Origin: Schlesneria sp. | Lineage (GTDB): Bacteria > Planctomycetota > Planctomycetia > Planctomycetales > Planctomycetaceae | Direction of reading: 5' to 3' | Assembly (NCBI GenBank): GCA_028291515.1 | Contig: JAQGHU010000101.1 | Location: 1 to 46,502 of the forward strand | DNA: 46,502 nucleotides | Shown: one piece after another, positions 33,006-41,980 of the stretch | How the letters are laid out: every line of letters begins with the position of its first letter | Numbering within the stretch: the first letter of the stretch is position 1 | Notes under the pieces: model-generated | Seen by the model: only the letters and a program-made list of their open reading frames with translations | Told to the model about the DNA's origin: nothing | Databases searched by the model: none | Made by a program: the position numbers and the translations under genes

Positions 33006-34328
33006 ATGCACCATCCCTTCACCAACCTATTTTCACTCGGTCAGATCGCACGATCCGGTCGCTGGGTGCTGACCTGTAGCGTGCTGGCTCTGAGCGCAAA
33101 TGGACTTTGCGCGGCAGAACTATCGCCGCTGGAACAACTGGGCAAGCAGATCTTCTTCGATAAGAACTTGTCGTCTCCCGCCGGGCAGTCGTGCGCCAGT
33201 TGCCACGCGCCCGAGGTGGGTTTCACGGGCCCCGATTCCAACGCGAATCTGAAGACGGCCGTCTATCAGGGGGCGGCTCCGGGTCGCTTCGGCAATCGCA
33301 AGCCACCATCTGCCGCGTACGCGTCGTTCAGCCCGAAGCGCGAGTACAACGCCAAAGACGAAACGTGGGTCGGCGGTCAGTTCTGGGATGGTCGCGTCGA
33401 CGATCTGATCGAGCAGGCCAAGGGTCCGTTCTTGAATCCGCTGGAAATGAACAACGCGTCGGCGGCCGATGTCGTCGAGAAGGTCAAGCATGCCACCTAT
33501 CGCGGGCTGTTTGCGAAAGTTTATGGTCCGAAGGCACTGACCGAATCGGGTGAGGAAGAGGCGTTCGATCTGATTGCGCGTGCGATCGCTGCCTACGAAG
33601 CGTCACGCGAAGTCAACGCGTTCAGTTCCAAGTATGACGCTTTCCTGGCGGGACAGGTCAAGCTGACGACTGCTGAACAGCGCGGCCTGGACCTGTTTGC
33701 GAACAAAGCGGGCTGCTCGGCCTGCCATCCGCATCAAAAAGGGGATGACGGTTCGGCACCGCTGTTCACCGATTTCTCGTATGACAACGTGGGAGCACCT
33801 CGCAATCCCGGCAATCCGTTCTATCGGGCGACTGCGTCTGTGAATGCCGACGGAGCGAAGTACCGAGACACCGGACTGGGGTCCGTGCTGAAGGACGACA
33901 CTCAGTTGGGCAAGGTGAAGGTGCCGACGCTGCGAAACGTCGCCAAGCGGCCTCACCCCCAGTTCGTGAAGGCCTATCTGCACAATGGGGCTTTCAAAAG
34001 CCTGAAGGATGTGGTGGCGTTCTATAATCGACGAGATAAGAACCCTGAGCAGTTCGGAGCACCGGATGTCATCGAGAACGTCAATCGCGAAGAGCTTGGC
34101 AAGCTGGGTTTGACCGACGCCGAAGAGAACGATGTCGTTGCGTTTCTGGAAACCTTGTCGGATGGCTACGTTGCCAATCGTCCGTCGCAGAACGAGCCCG
34201 AGTTTCCCGCGACCGCTCCAACCGCGACATCTCAAGATCACTTTCGTGGTGCCAGAGACTACGTCCGAGTTGTCCGCTTTCGTACTGACATGAGTCCACC
34301 GCCTCCTCAAAGTGGGCAACGTCGCTGA
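33006..34328 (+). CDS. Di-heme cytochrome c peroxidase (MauG/CcpA family)
   Basis: A 440-residue exported di-heme peroxidase. A signal peptide ends near residue 37 (LSANGLCA). The first heme site is CASCH (Cys63 to His67), the second CSACH (Cys237 to His241), with the typical runs LGKQIFFDKNLSSPAGQSC, QFWDGRVDDLIEQAKGPFLNPLEM and TLRNVAKRPHPQFVKAYLHNG. Family members reduce hydrogen peroxide in the periplasm or, as MauG, carry out oxidation of a partner protein. The AGGAGG ribosome site is five bases before the second ATG (33006), so I prefer that to the ATG at 33003. The gene stands alone and ends in a shared terminator with the 771-residue gene. Confidence 0.95.
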   Translation: MHHPFTNLFSLGQIARSGRWVLTCSVLALSANGLCAAELSPLEQLGKQIFFDKNLSSPAGQSCASCHAPEVGFTGPDSNANLKTAVYQGAAPGRFGNRKPPSAAYASFSPKREYNAKDETWVGGQFWDGRVDDLIEQAKGPFLNPLEMNNASAADVVEKVKHATYRGLFAKVYGPKALTESGEEEAFDLIARAIAAYEASREVNAFSSKYDAFLAGQVKLTTAEQRGLDLFANKAGCSACHPHQKGDDGSAPLFTDFSYDNVGAPRNPGNPFYRATASVNADGAKYRDTGLGSVLKDDTQLGKVKVPTLRNVAKRPHPQFVKAYLHNGAFKSLKDVVAFYNRRDKNPEQFGAPDVIENVNREELGKLGLTDAEENDVVAFLETLSDGYVANRPSQNEPEFPATAPTATSQDHFRGARDYVRVVRFRTDMSPPPPQSGQRR

Positions 34329-34372
34329 CGTCGCCGAGTTGAACCCCGCGCATCAGATTGAGTGGCAAATAG

Positions 34373-34413
34373 AAAACGCCCGCGAAGGAATGGTCCATCG
34401 CGGGCGTCGTTTT
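34373..34413. terminator. Bidirectional terminator between convergent genes
   Basis: CGCCCGCGA (34377-34385) pairs exactly with TCGCGGGCG (34398-34406), a 9-bp GC-rich stem with a 12-base loop. On the plus strand it is followed by TCGTTTT; on the minus strand AAAA at 34373-34376 becomes the U-tract. It sits between the cytochrome c peroxidase stop and the 771-residue gene's stop and should serve both. Confidence 0.82.
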
Positions 34414-34434
34414 AATCAAGTTGCTCTCGCAACC

Positions 34435-36750
34435 TCAGTTCACGCTGATCTGGACCCAACCATCGAGGAACGTGACACTGGTGATGTGTACGGTCACGGT
34501 CGTCTTGGGGCCCTTCAAATCCACCTTGCTGTCGACGTTGCGGTCGGGCAGTGAGGATTGGATCTTCTTACGGACGACACCGTTGATCGCGATACCGCCA
34601 CCTTCACCATCGGCCGCGGCGACTCGCACGCTGCCACGAGTGATCAGCAATCGATTGCCTTTCACTTCGAAGGTGATTGGTACGGTGATTTCGCGAGTGG
34701 GGATGTCGTCTTTGCCTTCTTGCTTGAAGCCGGCGCGAATAACCAGGACCAGTTCACCATTTTCAAAGTGAACTCGCATTGGGTCTTCTTTAGCGAAGAT
34801 GATGGCGCTGGGGCCCTTGTCATCGTCGCCTTCGTCATCAGCGTTCTTCTTGGTATCAGCAGCTGGAGCCGGAGCGGCTGGGCTTGGGGCTCCTGCTACT
34901 GGAGCAGGGGCTGGGGCTGCTGCCGTCTTTGCTTTGGCTTCCTTAGGAGCGTCCAGCTTCATCGGGCGGTTCAAGGCCTTGCTGAAGAATGCTTCCAGCT
35001 TCTCACGCAACTGTGGTTCGGTCAGAGTCTGGCCAGCCAGCTCCATCCGATCAAATGCGTTGTTGATGGCCGACTCGTGCAGCAATAGAGCAGCGCCTTT
35101 GCTAACGTCGACCGTCGTGGCCGGCAGATCGCCACCCACTTCGTCGGCTTGCATCAGGCGGGAATTCAGGCGGACGGCAGTATCGGTGGTCTGATACAGA
35201 AAGGCGTCAGGATACAATCCAGTTGCCTTCAGACCAGAGAATGCGTCTTTCTCCAGCTTGGGGCCCGCTTCGGCGAAGTTCTTGTCGGCTTCGGCATTGT
35301 ACTTCGGCAGCACATTTTCACGGACGCGTTGGGCCGCAATGGCTTCCGCAGTTCCGCGACGGGCTTCTATTTCTTGCGATGCGATGTTGTTCACGATCCC
35401 GCTGAACAGACCACCTCCTCCATTAACGTTGAACCCCGTCGTCGTGTTGTGAGGATTGACGTCAATCGTGGCTGGAGAGGTCACGAACTTCACACCGTCG
35501 AAGTTGACTTCCTTCCGAGCGACGAAGTTGTGGTTACCCTGAGTATAAACCGTCGCTTCGCTTGTTACACCGACCGTGTTCGATTGAATCTGGCCGCTGA
35601 GCGTCAGATTGAATCGAGCGGTTCGTCCGCTGGGCAGCAGGTCAAACGTCACGCGAGTGTTCGTCGTCTGATTGCCGCTAACCGTGGCACCCAGGACGTA
35701 GTCGGTCACTGGACCACGTTCCGTTCGGGTTTCGCTGACCAGACGATTCAGAAACTCTTCGCTGAGTGCAACGCGAACGTTGTAGTTCAGGATGTGCTTC
35801 TGCAAATCCACACTGATCCTGTCGCCGCCATCGGGAGCGATCTTAGTGACAGCCACAAAGGCGGCTCGCACTTTGCCAGCGTCTTCGGTTGATCGCGAAA
35901 CGGCATAGTTGTCGGCGGCGTCCAGCAGGTCTTTGAGCTGCTTGCGCAGCTCTGCTTCGTTCGGTGCTGGAGGTTGCCAGTTGGCGGCCGCCAGGTACGC
36001 GTCCACGGCTGCTTCATATTGATTGAACGCCGGGCGACTCAGAAATTCCTTCTGCTTCGCATCCGTGATGCTGGCCCGGGCAGTCAGTTTTTCTTTCGCG
36101 GCTTGAACAGTTGCCTTAACCGCATCGCCAGGAGTCGCGAGTCCCTTCAGGATCGCGTCAGCTTTCACGTATGGAATCCACAACGTGCCATTCTGGATTG
36201 TTCCCAGATAGGTTTGCAGTTCTGCGATCGAAGCCTTCAGTGAGTTGGACTGCGCGGCCAACTTCGTGGCGCGAACCTTCGCTGGATCCGTTTCCAACGT
36301 GTCGAGTGCCGCTTCGGCAAAGTCGACTCGTTGAGCCAGACGCGAATGCAGCAGGGTCAGTGGGCCGAGCAATGATTTGTAACGAGGATCGACGATCGCT
36401 CGTTGCATGACATCCAACTTTGCACGCAGAACCTTCAATGCGGTTCGCTGACCGGCTGCGTCCTGACTATCCAGTTTGGCATAAAAATCGGCGACCGCCG
36501 CTGCGGCACCCTTGGACCATTCGGCCCAGTTGCCATCGAGCTTTGCGAACTCTTCTGCGCTCAGTTCCGGGGGAGCCGCCGTTGGGAAAATGCCCCGCAA
36601 ACCAAGGTTGGCCTTCGTCGATTCTTCGACAGCCCAGGTTCCCGTTGCCACACAGGCAACCACACCCAGGGCGGCAAAGCCGCGGGCCAAATTGTTCCGG
36701 CGCCAAAACTTCAGGCGCGCGGGGACATTGACCTTCGATTGCTCGTTCAT
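34435..36750 (-). CDS. Large exported hypothetical protein, 771 residues
   Basis: I do not know this family. A membrane segment or signal (FAALGVVACVATGTWAV, about residues 25-41) follows a basic N-terminus, so the protein is exported or membrane-anchored. Residues 45-290 are helical and Ala/Leu/Lys-rich, with coiled-coil-like character. Residues of about 340-420 are beta-rich (TDYVLGATVSGNQTTN, RFNLTLSGQIQSN). A helical region follows, then an Ala/Pro linker near 600-640 and an acidic run DDEGDDDKG. A final beta domain runs to the end, ITSVTFLDGWVQISVN. GGAG seven bases before the ATG fixes the start. It may be a large planctomycete-specific envelope protein. Alone in its unit. Confidence 0.8.
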   Translation of the reverse strand: MNEQSKVNVPARLKFWRRNNLARGFAALGVVACVATGTWAVEESTKANLGLRGIFPTAAPPELSAEEFAKLDGNWAEWSKGAAAAVADFYAKLDSQDAAGQRTALKVLRAKLDVMQRAIVDPRYKSLLGPLTLLHSRLAQRVDFAEAALDTLETDPAKVRATKLAAQSNSLKASIAELQTYLGTIQNGTLWIPYVKADAILKGLATPGDAVKATVQAAKEKLTARASITDAKQKEFLSRPAFNQYEAAVDAYLAAANWQPPAPNEAELRKQLKDLLDAADNYAVSRSTEDAGKVRAAFVAVTKIAPDGGDRISVDLQKHILNYNVRVALSEEFLNRLVSETRTERGPVTDYVLGATVSGNQTTNTRVTFDLLPSGRTARFNLTLSGQIQSNTVGVTSEATVYTQGNHNFVARKEVNFDGVKFVTSPATIDVNPHNTTTGFNVNGGGGLFSGIVNNIASQEIEARRGTAEAIAAQRVRENVLPKYNAEADKNFAEAGPKLEKDAFSGLKATGLYPDAFLYQTTDTAVRLNSRLMQADEVGGDLPATTVDVSKGAALLLHESAINNAFDRMELAGQTLTEPQLREKLEAFFSKALNRPMKLDAPKEAKAKTAAAPAPAPVAGAPSPAAPAPAADTKKNADDEGDDDKGPSAIIFAKEDPMRVHFENGELVLVIRAGFKQEGKDDIPTREITVPITFEVKGNRLLITRGSVRVAAADGEGGGIAINGVVRKKIQSSLPDRNVDSKVDLKGPKTTVTVHITSVTFLDGWVQISVN

Positions 36751-37242
36751 CGTTGCACTCCGTTGAGGAATCCGGCCCGACCGGAAAGTAAAATCTCGAA
36801 ACTCGTCACTCGATCAGGCCAGCACTTTAGACATCCGTGCCTATTCTGCCCTGTCGTTATCGTCTTCGAACTCGCTTCAATCGCAACCCGACCTAGCAGG
36901 AGTCGTTCCAGACGTGTCGTGAATCGCCGAACTAAACGATTTAACAGATTAACCGCCCAAATCAGCGTAATCCGCAATCTTCGCCGCTTCAGCGCAGTTT
37001 ACTTATTCTAAGGCTTGGTTTCAATTAGCTCATCGTGGCACACTTTTATGCACTCGACCCAGCGATTTTTGAGGCGTTCCAGTTCACTGATCTGTGGGGA
37101 TGGCGTTCGCACTTCAGGCAGTGCTTACCCTCTGCAGGTGACGCCCTCGACTGAATCTCTGTCACCACTGCGGTATCATTCGTACCGATTTCCTCGTCGG
37201 ACATCAGTTTGAATCACCGTTTGACTTTCAGGAGCCCGTTCT
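36751..37242. other. Divergent intergenic region, no gene seen
   Basis: The 492 bases between the 771-residue gene (minus) and the NIPSNAP gene (plus) should carry promoters for both. No RNA gene, hairpin or credible small gene is visible; the short frames have arbitrary composition. Confidence 0.4.
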
Positions 37243-37680
37243 ATGTTCTCCACGAAAAACCTCACCGTTGCCGCTGCACTGATTCTTGGAATCGCTCTTG
37301 GCTGGTCGACGCGATCGCTGCGAGCCGAGTCGAAGGAAGAGTCGCATGTCTATGAACTGCGGACCTACTACACCCTCGAAGGCCGTCTGCCGGCTTTGAA
37401 TGCTCGCTTCAAGGATCACACGCTGAAGCTGTTCGAAAAACACGGCATGAAGAACATCGTGTACGGCACGCCGATCGAAAAAGACGGCAAGCCGGTCGGC
37501 GATAAGCTGGTGTATCTGCTGGCTCACAAGAGCCAGGAAGCCGCACAGGCTTCGTTCGCCGCTTTCGGCAAAGACCCCGAATGGGTTGCCGCACGCGATG
37601 CTTCCGAGAAAGACGGCAAGATCGTGTCGAAGGTGGAATCGCAGTTTCTGGTCCCCACCGATTATTCACCGATGAAATGA
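37243..37680 (+). CDS. Exported NIPSNAP-family protein
   Basis: A 145-residue NIPSNAP protein, a ferredoxin-like fold dimer of unclear activity. The N-terminus is a signal peptide or anchor (LTVAAALILGIALGWS, about residues 7-22, ending near RAES). The domain follows from residue 35: VYELRTYYTLEGRLPALNA, the FEKHGMKN turn and the closing FGKDPEWVAARDASE. A ribosome site AGGAG is nine bases before the ATG. A strong intergenic hairpin and mtnA come next. Several exported NIPSNAP proteins occur in planctomycete genomes; their role is not known. Confidence 0.92.
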   Translation: MFSTKNLTVAAALILGIALGWSTRSLRAESKEESHVYELRTYYTLEGRLPALNARFKDHTLKLFEKHGMKNIVYGTPIEKDGKPVGDKLVYLLAHKSQEAAQASFAAFGKDPEWVAARDASEKDGKIVSKVESQFLVPTDYSPMK

Positions 37681-37714
37681 TTGGTAGTTTCGAGGAAGCG
37701 AGGCTTCGCCGTCT

Positions 37715-37781
37715 TTAGAGTAGTAGGCACACACCGTGTGCCGTGTCGAATGCGGCACACGGAGTGTGCCTACTACTCTAA
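37715..37781. repeat. Long near-perfect hairpin element
   Basis: Positions 37715-37743 pair with 37753-37781: a 29-bp stem with a single A-A mismatch (37733/37763) and a nine-base loop. Each arm holds the core GGCACAC..., and GGCACACGGAGTGTGCC at 37754-37770 is itself a smaller palindrome. The same core, with one base changed, lies at 4237-4253. It lies 34 bases after the NIPSNAP stop and 70 bases before mtnA. I take it as an interspersed repeat that may also terminate or attenuate transcription. Confidence 0.85.
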
Positions 37782-37851
37782 GACTCCGGAAGCCGCGCCC
37801 TTCCATTTGTGGCCTCCTCAATCCCACAAACTTTGCCTTGGAAAGCTGTTG

Positions 37852-38913
37852 ATGCCTGCTCAACCTGCCGTCGCCTGGATCGGTGATTCTGCGACCGGTC
37901 ATTTGCAATTGATCGATCAAACCCTGTTGCCGGTCGAATACCTGGAACTCCAGCTGCAGACTGTCGAAACGGTCTGGGAAGCGATCAAGTCATTGCGAGT
38001 CCGCGGCGCGCCTGCAATAGGTGTCGCAGCGGGTTATGGTGTCGTTGTCGGAGCTCAGTCTGCTCGAGCCGCAACGCGTCCTGAACTGGATGCGCGTTTG
38101 AATCAAGTGGTCGACTACCTGGCGACCAGCCGGCCGACGGCGGTCAATCTGTTCTGGGCGTTAGAACGGATGCGCGGGGTCGCTCAGGCGGCTAAGGATC
38201 TGACGTCCGCTCAGCTCGTTGATCGACTGTTGGTCGAAGCACAAGCGATTGAGGACGAAGATCGCGAGATGTGCGCGGCCATCGGTCGTCACGGCCTGCC
38301 GCTCCTTAGAGATTGCTCTGGAGTCCTGACTCACTGCAATACGGGCGGTCTGGCGACGGCTGGCGACGGGACGGCACTCGCTGTGATTTTTGCTGCCGCT
38401 CGCGAACGTCCGTCGCTGCAGGTCTATGCCGACGAAACTCGGCCGCTATTGCAAGGAGCTCGTTTGACGGCGTGGGAACTGATGCAGCGTCAGGTCCCCG
38501 TCAAACTGATCTGCGATTCGATGGCCGGCTGGGTGATGAAAGAAAAACGAGTTCAAGCCGTGATCGTCGGCGCGGACCGAATCGCGGCCAACGGTGATTC
38601 GGCCAATAAGATCGGAACGTATTCGCTGTCCGTCCTGGCGAAGGCTCACAACATCCCGTTTTATGTCGCGGCTCCATCGAGTACGTTTGATCTTTCCATC
38701 GAGACCGGCGAAGAGATCCCGATCGAGCAGCGGGCCTCCACCGAGATCACGAACTCATTCGGCCGGCAGACGGCTCCGGATGGCTGCGATACGTATAACC
38801 CTGCCTTCGATGTCGCCCCCGCCGCCAACATTACGGCGCTGATCACCGAGCAGGGGCTCATTCAGCCGGTCACGAAGCAGCAAATCGCGGCTGTGTTGAA
38901 GGCCTCGCGTTAA
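37852..38913 (+). CDS. mtnA: S-methyl-5-thioribose-1-phosphate isomerase
   Basis: A 353-residue MtnA, which isomerises methylthioribose 1-phosphate to methylthioribulose 1-phosphate in the methionine salvage pathway. The active-site cysteine is Cys162 in THCNTGGLAT and the catalytic aspartate is Asp242 in VGADRIAANGDSANKIGTY; RVRGAPAIGVAAGYG near residue 45 and FYVAAPSSTFD are further marks. It is related to eIF-2B subunits, but the two catalytic residues and RGAPAIG make MtnA the clear choice. The start is the ATG at 37852, after GGAAAG; an upstream in-frame extension would run through the hairpin element and is not credible. No other methionine-salvage genes are adjacent. Confidence 0.96.
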   Translation: MPAQPAVAWIGDSATGHLQLIDQTLLPVEYLELQLQTVETVWEAIKSLRVRGAPAIGVAAGYGVVVGAQSARAATRPELDARLNQVVDYLATSRPTAVNLFWALERMRGVAQAAKDLTSAQLVDRLLVEAQAIEDEDREMCAAIGRHGLPLLRDCSGVLTHCNTGGLATAGDGTALAVIFAAARERPSLQVYADETRPLLQGARLTAWELMQRQVPVKLICDSMAGWVMKEKRVQAVIVGADRIAANGDSANKIGTYSLSVLAKAHNIPFYVAAPSSTFDLSIETGEEIPIEQRASTEITNSFGRQTAPDGCDTYNPAFDVAPAANITALITEQGLIQPVTKQQIAAVLKASR

Positions 38914-38952
38914 AAAGAAAAACGCCTCGGAGTGAACTGTCACCCCGAGGCG
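38912..38952 (-). terminator. Intrinsic terminator of the Gly/Tyr-rich protein gene
   Basis: CGCCTCGG (38923-38930) pairs with CCGAGGCG (38945-38952), extended inward by GTGA/TCAC around a four-base loop. On the minus strand the stem is followed by TTTTTCTTTTTA, a strong U-tract, about 80 bases after the end of the Gly/Tyr-rich gene. On the plus strand, just after mtnA, it has no U-tract but may also help. Confidence 0.8.
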
Positions 38953-39029
38953 CTTCGTATCCCGTCACAGCAGTCCGCCCGGAATGGGATGCAACAAGCT
39001 CTCGAGCAGCTGCTGCAGGGACTTCGTCA

Positions 39030-39446
39030 CTACCACGTGTATCCGTATCCCCCATATCCGTAGGCGGGATAGCTAGACCCGTAACCATAAACTGGGGCTG
39101 GGTAACCGTAGCCGTAGCCTGGAGCGACATACCCATAACGGTAAGGTCGGTATCCGCCATAGTAGCCACCATACGCGGGGCCGTAGTAACGTGGACGACC
39201 CACATAAACCCCTACGCCAGGACCAGCCCAGCCACCGCGATAAACGCCTACGCCACCACCGCGCCATCCGCCCCCACGCCATCCCACTTCTTGCACGGGT
39301 ACAGACACCGCTTGGCCAGTGGTTTGAACGACGGCTGGTTTCACCACCAAGCCCGGATCAGCCTGCGCTGGTGATGAAGTCATGCCGAATCCAACCAGTG
39401 CCATCCCGGCAGCGCACATGGCTGCCCATTTTGTTGATTGAGACAT
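39030..39446 (-). CDS. Exported Gly/Tyr-rich low-complexity protein
   Basis: A 138-residue protein with a signal peptide (about residues 1-30, cut near PAQA/DP) and a C-terminal two-thirds composed of Gly, Tyr, Pro and Arg in runs such as WRGGGWRGGGVGVYRGG and YGYGYPAPVYGYG. There is no recognised domain. Such sequences resemble glycine/tyrosine-rich structural or adhesive proteins and are seen as small exports in several planctomycetes. A strong ribosome site (GGGGAG) precedes the ATG. It has its own terminator. Function is unknown. Confidence 0.85.
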   Translation of the reverse strand: MSQSTKWAAMCAAGMALVGFGMTSSPAQADPGLVVKPAVVQTTGQAVSVPVQEVGWRGGGWRGGGVGVYRGGWAGPGVGVYVGRPRYYGPAYGGYYGGYRPYRYGYVAPGYGYGYPAPVYGYGSSYPAYGYGGYGYTW

Positions 39447-40083
39447 GATCGTCTCCCCTTTCTAGTGGAATCCGGTTCGGATTCCTGGAAAGCCGCTGAC
39501 AAGTCGACTCGTTGTTGACGATTGACCGACGGCTATGTGATGCTGCCAAAGCCTGTGTCGCAAAACTCGTACGAACACGCCGTGATTCGCGAGGAGGTTT
39601 CGAGGTCACACATACCCAGCTGCTGTTCAAGACGATGCATGCCAAGCATTTACGATATGCCATCAGACGTTTAACTTTTTTGAGAAAAGTTACGCCGCGG
39701 CAATAGAATGCCGGTCAGTCGACCAGACTGGTGAAAGTGAGACAGTCTGATCAACATCGAGCCAACGATGTCCGGCGATAAAATGTGCAGCCATCGCTCA
39801 CAAAGAGCGGCTGCGCCGCGAGATGGTGATCCGATCTCCTCAGCAATGCGTTGTCGGATTCGTTCCATCCGGATTCAACGCGCTCTACCCGCGCGAAACG
39901 GGATTAGATCGAATTACTGGTGGCTGAGTCGAGATCATTGCCGGGAACAGCCTTGGCGATTTTGGGCGCGATCCTCGAAGCATTTCTATCTCCGCCCACT
40001 CTTTCTGTCATTCCCGCGCAGGCGGGAATCCAGAGCATGTGGTACGGGGGCGATGATGGATGGTGAAGATTCGCCATCGAAAC
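39447..40083. other. Long intergenic region with a single repeat arm
   Basis: Of these 637 bases the left part shows no gene or RNA. Near 40007-40033 it has one arm of the CATTCCCGCGCAGGCGGG repeat, listed separately. The rest probably holds the promoter of the Gly/Tyr-rich gene, reading leftward. Confidence 0.4.
40007..40033. repeat. Single arm of the ATTCCCGC repeat element
   Basis: GTCATTCCCGCGCAGGCGGG and the following GAATCCAG match the left arm of the element at 6394-6420 base for base. The opposite arm is not present nearby, so this is a half copy. The arm contains its own small palindrome CCCGCGCAGGCGGG-like pairing (CCCGC/GCGGG). Confidence 0.75.
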
Positions 40084-41772
40084 CTAGCGTTGCGCATCCC
40101 ACCACCAGCGACCGACTGGTCGTTCCGCCGCTTGACCTTGTTGCGCAATGCTCTTCAGCCGTGGTGCTTCTGGGTTCTTCTTCGCGTCCTTCACGATCGA
40201 CATCATGTCGCCCTGGACGCCTCCGGCTACTTGGACGACGATCTCGCGACCGTTGTAGACGCGATGATTGACGACCGAGTCTACCTCCTTGGGGACCGCA
40301 TATTGAGCGGTCGCGTATTCGCCATGAGGAGCAAACACTCCCAGATCCCAATCAGCCCGGCTGGCCAATCGCTCGTGCTGAACTAGCGCCGCGACCAGTG
40401 CCAGATCGAAAATGTTTTGCAACTCGGCAAAGACCGGATCGCGATTCGACAGCTTGTCATAGTTGACCGTGAAGTGATCGGCGAAGGCTCGATTCGCGGT
40501 GTCCGCCTGGCCGGTCGCCAGGTGCTTTCCCTGCTTCGTCTGAATCTGATTCTCTGACTGGCACAGGACCGATGAACCCTGGATCTCAAACACGGCCCGG
40601 TCAGTACTATGGGCGACGGCGTCGTACTTCATGGTCAGCCACCATCGCAACGCCTGCATCGTCTGGCCCTCTTCGGGATTGGCTGTCAGCAGATCGAAAT
40701 GGCTAGGGATATCGCGTCCCCCGTTCAGCTTGCCGATCCCAATCAGCTTCATCCGATAATCGGCTTCGACGATCACACGTGCGACTCGACTATTCGCCGG
40801 CAGACCCCAGATCTCAATGTCCTGGCGTCCCAGCTTCTGCTGCAGTTGGTTCGCCCAGTTGCGAACCGACGAGGGACTGAGCGAACCACGAGCGTGCGAT
40901 GTCTTGGCGAAATCTGTGAGCGCCAGCACGCCCGCATCGCGAGTATTAATCGAGCACCCGAACGATTCTTCACCTCGTGCGAATGTCCTCAGGACCGTCA
41001 CCAGGTCATCCAGTTGCAAGGTCGGGCGACGATTCGTCGTTCCAATGGGTTGGCCTTCGAGATTGTACTGCCATCCCTCGGCTGGCCCGCCAATGACGAT
41101 CTCATGAGAATCGGGATAGAGGATCACGTACTTCACCTGCGACAACCCGGCCAGCCGCGACATCGTCTCAGTGATCGCGTCACCATTCGACAACCGTTGC
41201 GCCACCGCCTGCTCAATTCGTGTCAGCGACACCAACCGCAGTTCAGAACGGCGAGACACCTCGGGATTGAGATCCGCCTGACGAGCTTGCCGTGCCAGAG
41301 CCGCCAGCGAGCCCGATTGCTCTTCGCGCGTCAGACGCTGCAGCAACCCTTGCGGCTCGACACTGACTCCATAGGGATATTGAGCGATCGTCCCGCCATT
41401 GCCTCCAGTTATCTCCCACTCACCACCGGTGTTTTGCGTGATCATGTCGATCAGCGTCGCAAAGTCGGCCATAGCACCACCACCACTATTTGAGAGGCCT
41501 ATCGACTCTCCCGCCGCCTGCTGAGTCGCGGCGATCTTTTGTCGCAGCGAGCGTTGTTCAGGTTGGGTCGACGCACGACGAGTCAGATCGAGTGCCGCGC
41601 CAAATTCCCCTGCATCCAAGTGGGCTGCCACTTGATCCGCAACTGCACTAGTGGGAGTCGTGACCAGCGGGTCCGCCCCCAAGACGATGTTGGTTGCCAT
41701 GCATACTGCGCATGCAAGAAGCATCGGCAGATGATCAAAGCGCAGGGACGTAAACGCACGGCGCACATTCAT
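40084..41772 (-). CDS. DUF1598-family exported planctomycete protein
   Basis: A 562-residue protein with a hydrophobic signal-like N-terminus (LPMLLACAVCMATNIVLGA, about residues 15-33). I read it as DUF1598, a planctomycete family, on the strength of GVSVEPQGLLQRLTREEQ (about residue 134), YVILYPDSHEIVIGGPAEGW (about 214) and the C-terminal RVYNGREIVVQVAGGVQGDM. The function is unknown. A ribosome site AAAGGAA lies seven bases before the ATG at 41770-41772. It stands alone, with a hairpin element directly upstream. Confidence 0.85.
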   Translation of the reverse strand: MNVRRAFTSLRFDHLPMLLACAVCMATNIVLGADPLVTTPTSAVADQVAAHLDAGEFGAALDLTRRASTQPEQRSLRQKIAATQQAAGESIGLSNSGGGAMADFATLIDMITQNTGGEWEITGGNGGTIAQYPYGVSVEPQGLLQRLTREEQSGSLAALARQARQADLNPEVSRRSELRLVSLTRIEQAVAQRLSNGDAITETMSRLAGLSQVKYVILYPDSHEIVIGGPAEGWQYNLEGQPIGTTNRRPTLQLDDLVTVLRTFARGEESFGCSINTRDAGVLALTDFAKTSHARGSLSPSSVRNWANQLQQKLGRQDIEIWGLPANSRVARVIVEADYRMKLIGIGKLNGGRDIPSHFDLLTANPEEGQTMQALRWWLTMKYDAVAHSTDRAVFEIQGSSVLCQSENQIQTKQGKHLATGQADTANRAFADHFTVNYDKLSNRDPVFAELQNIFDLALVAALVQHERLASRADWDLGVFAPHGEYATAQYAVPKEVDSVVNHRVYNGREIVVQVAGGVQGDMMSIVKDAKKNPEAPRLKSIAQQGQAAERPVGRWWWDAQR

Positions 41773-41805
41773 GGCGTGGTTCCTTTATGCCGGTGTCCAG
41801 CAGTT

Positions 41806-41881
41806 GGGTGTGCAGTCTTCGGAACGCACCATCAGCGTTCTTTGCGTCGCTCATGGTGCGTTCCGAAGACTGCACGCACCC
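41806..41881. repeat. Inverted-repeat element of a third sequence type
   Basis: TGCAGTCTTCGGAACGCACC plus AT (41811-41832) pairs perfectly with 41853-41874 (22 bp), with a 20-base loop. The stem is extended by GGGTG/CACCC with a two-base bulge, reaching 41806 and 41881. It lies 34 bases upstream of the DUF1598 gene's start, between divergently arranged sequences. I recall similar hairpins with a GTAGGGTGCG-like end as common interspersed repeats, but this must be checked. Confidence 0.82.
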
Positions 41882-41980
41882 TACTTGGAGAACGTAAGAC
41901 GCCGTCGCGCCTCAACAGCGTTGTGGAAGATTGGCCCCATTTTGTGAAAGGGCTTATTCTCGTCGGGCATCTTCGTCGAG

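Noticed and set aside
37681-37851. An N-terminal extension of mtnA starting at 37681
   Set aside because: It would translate through the hairpin repeat, and the MtnA family begins at the ATG at 37852.
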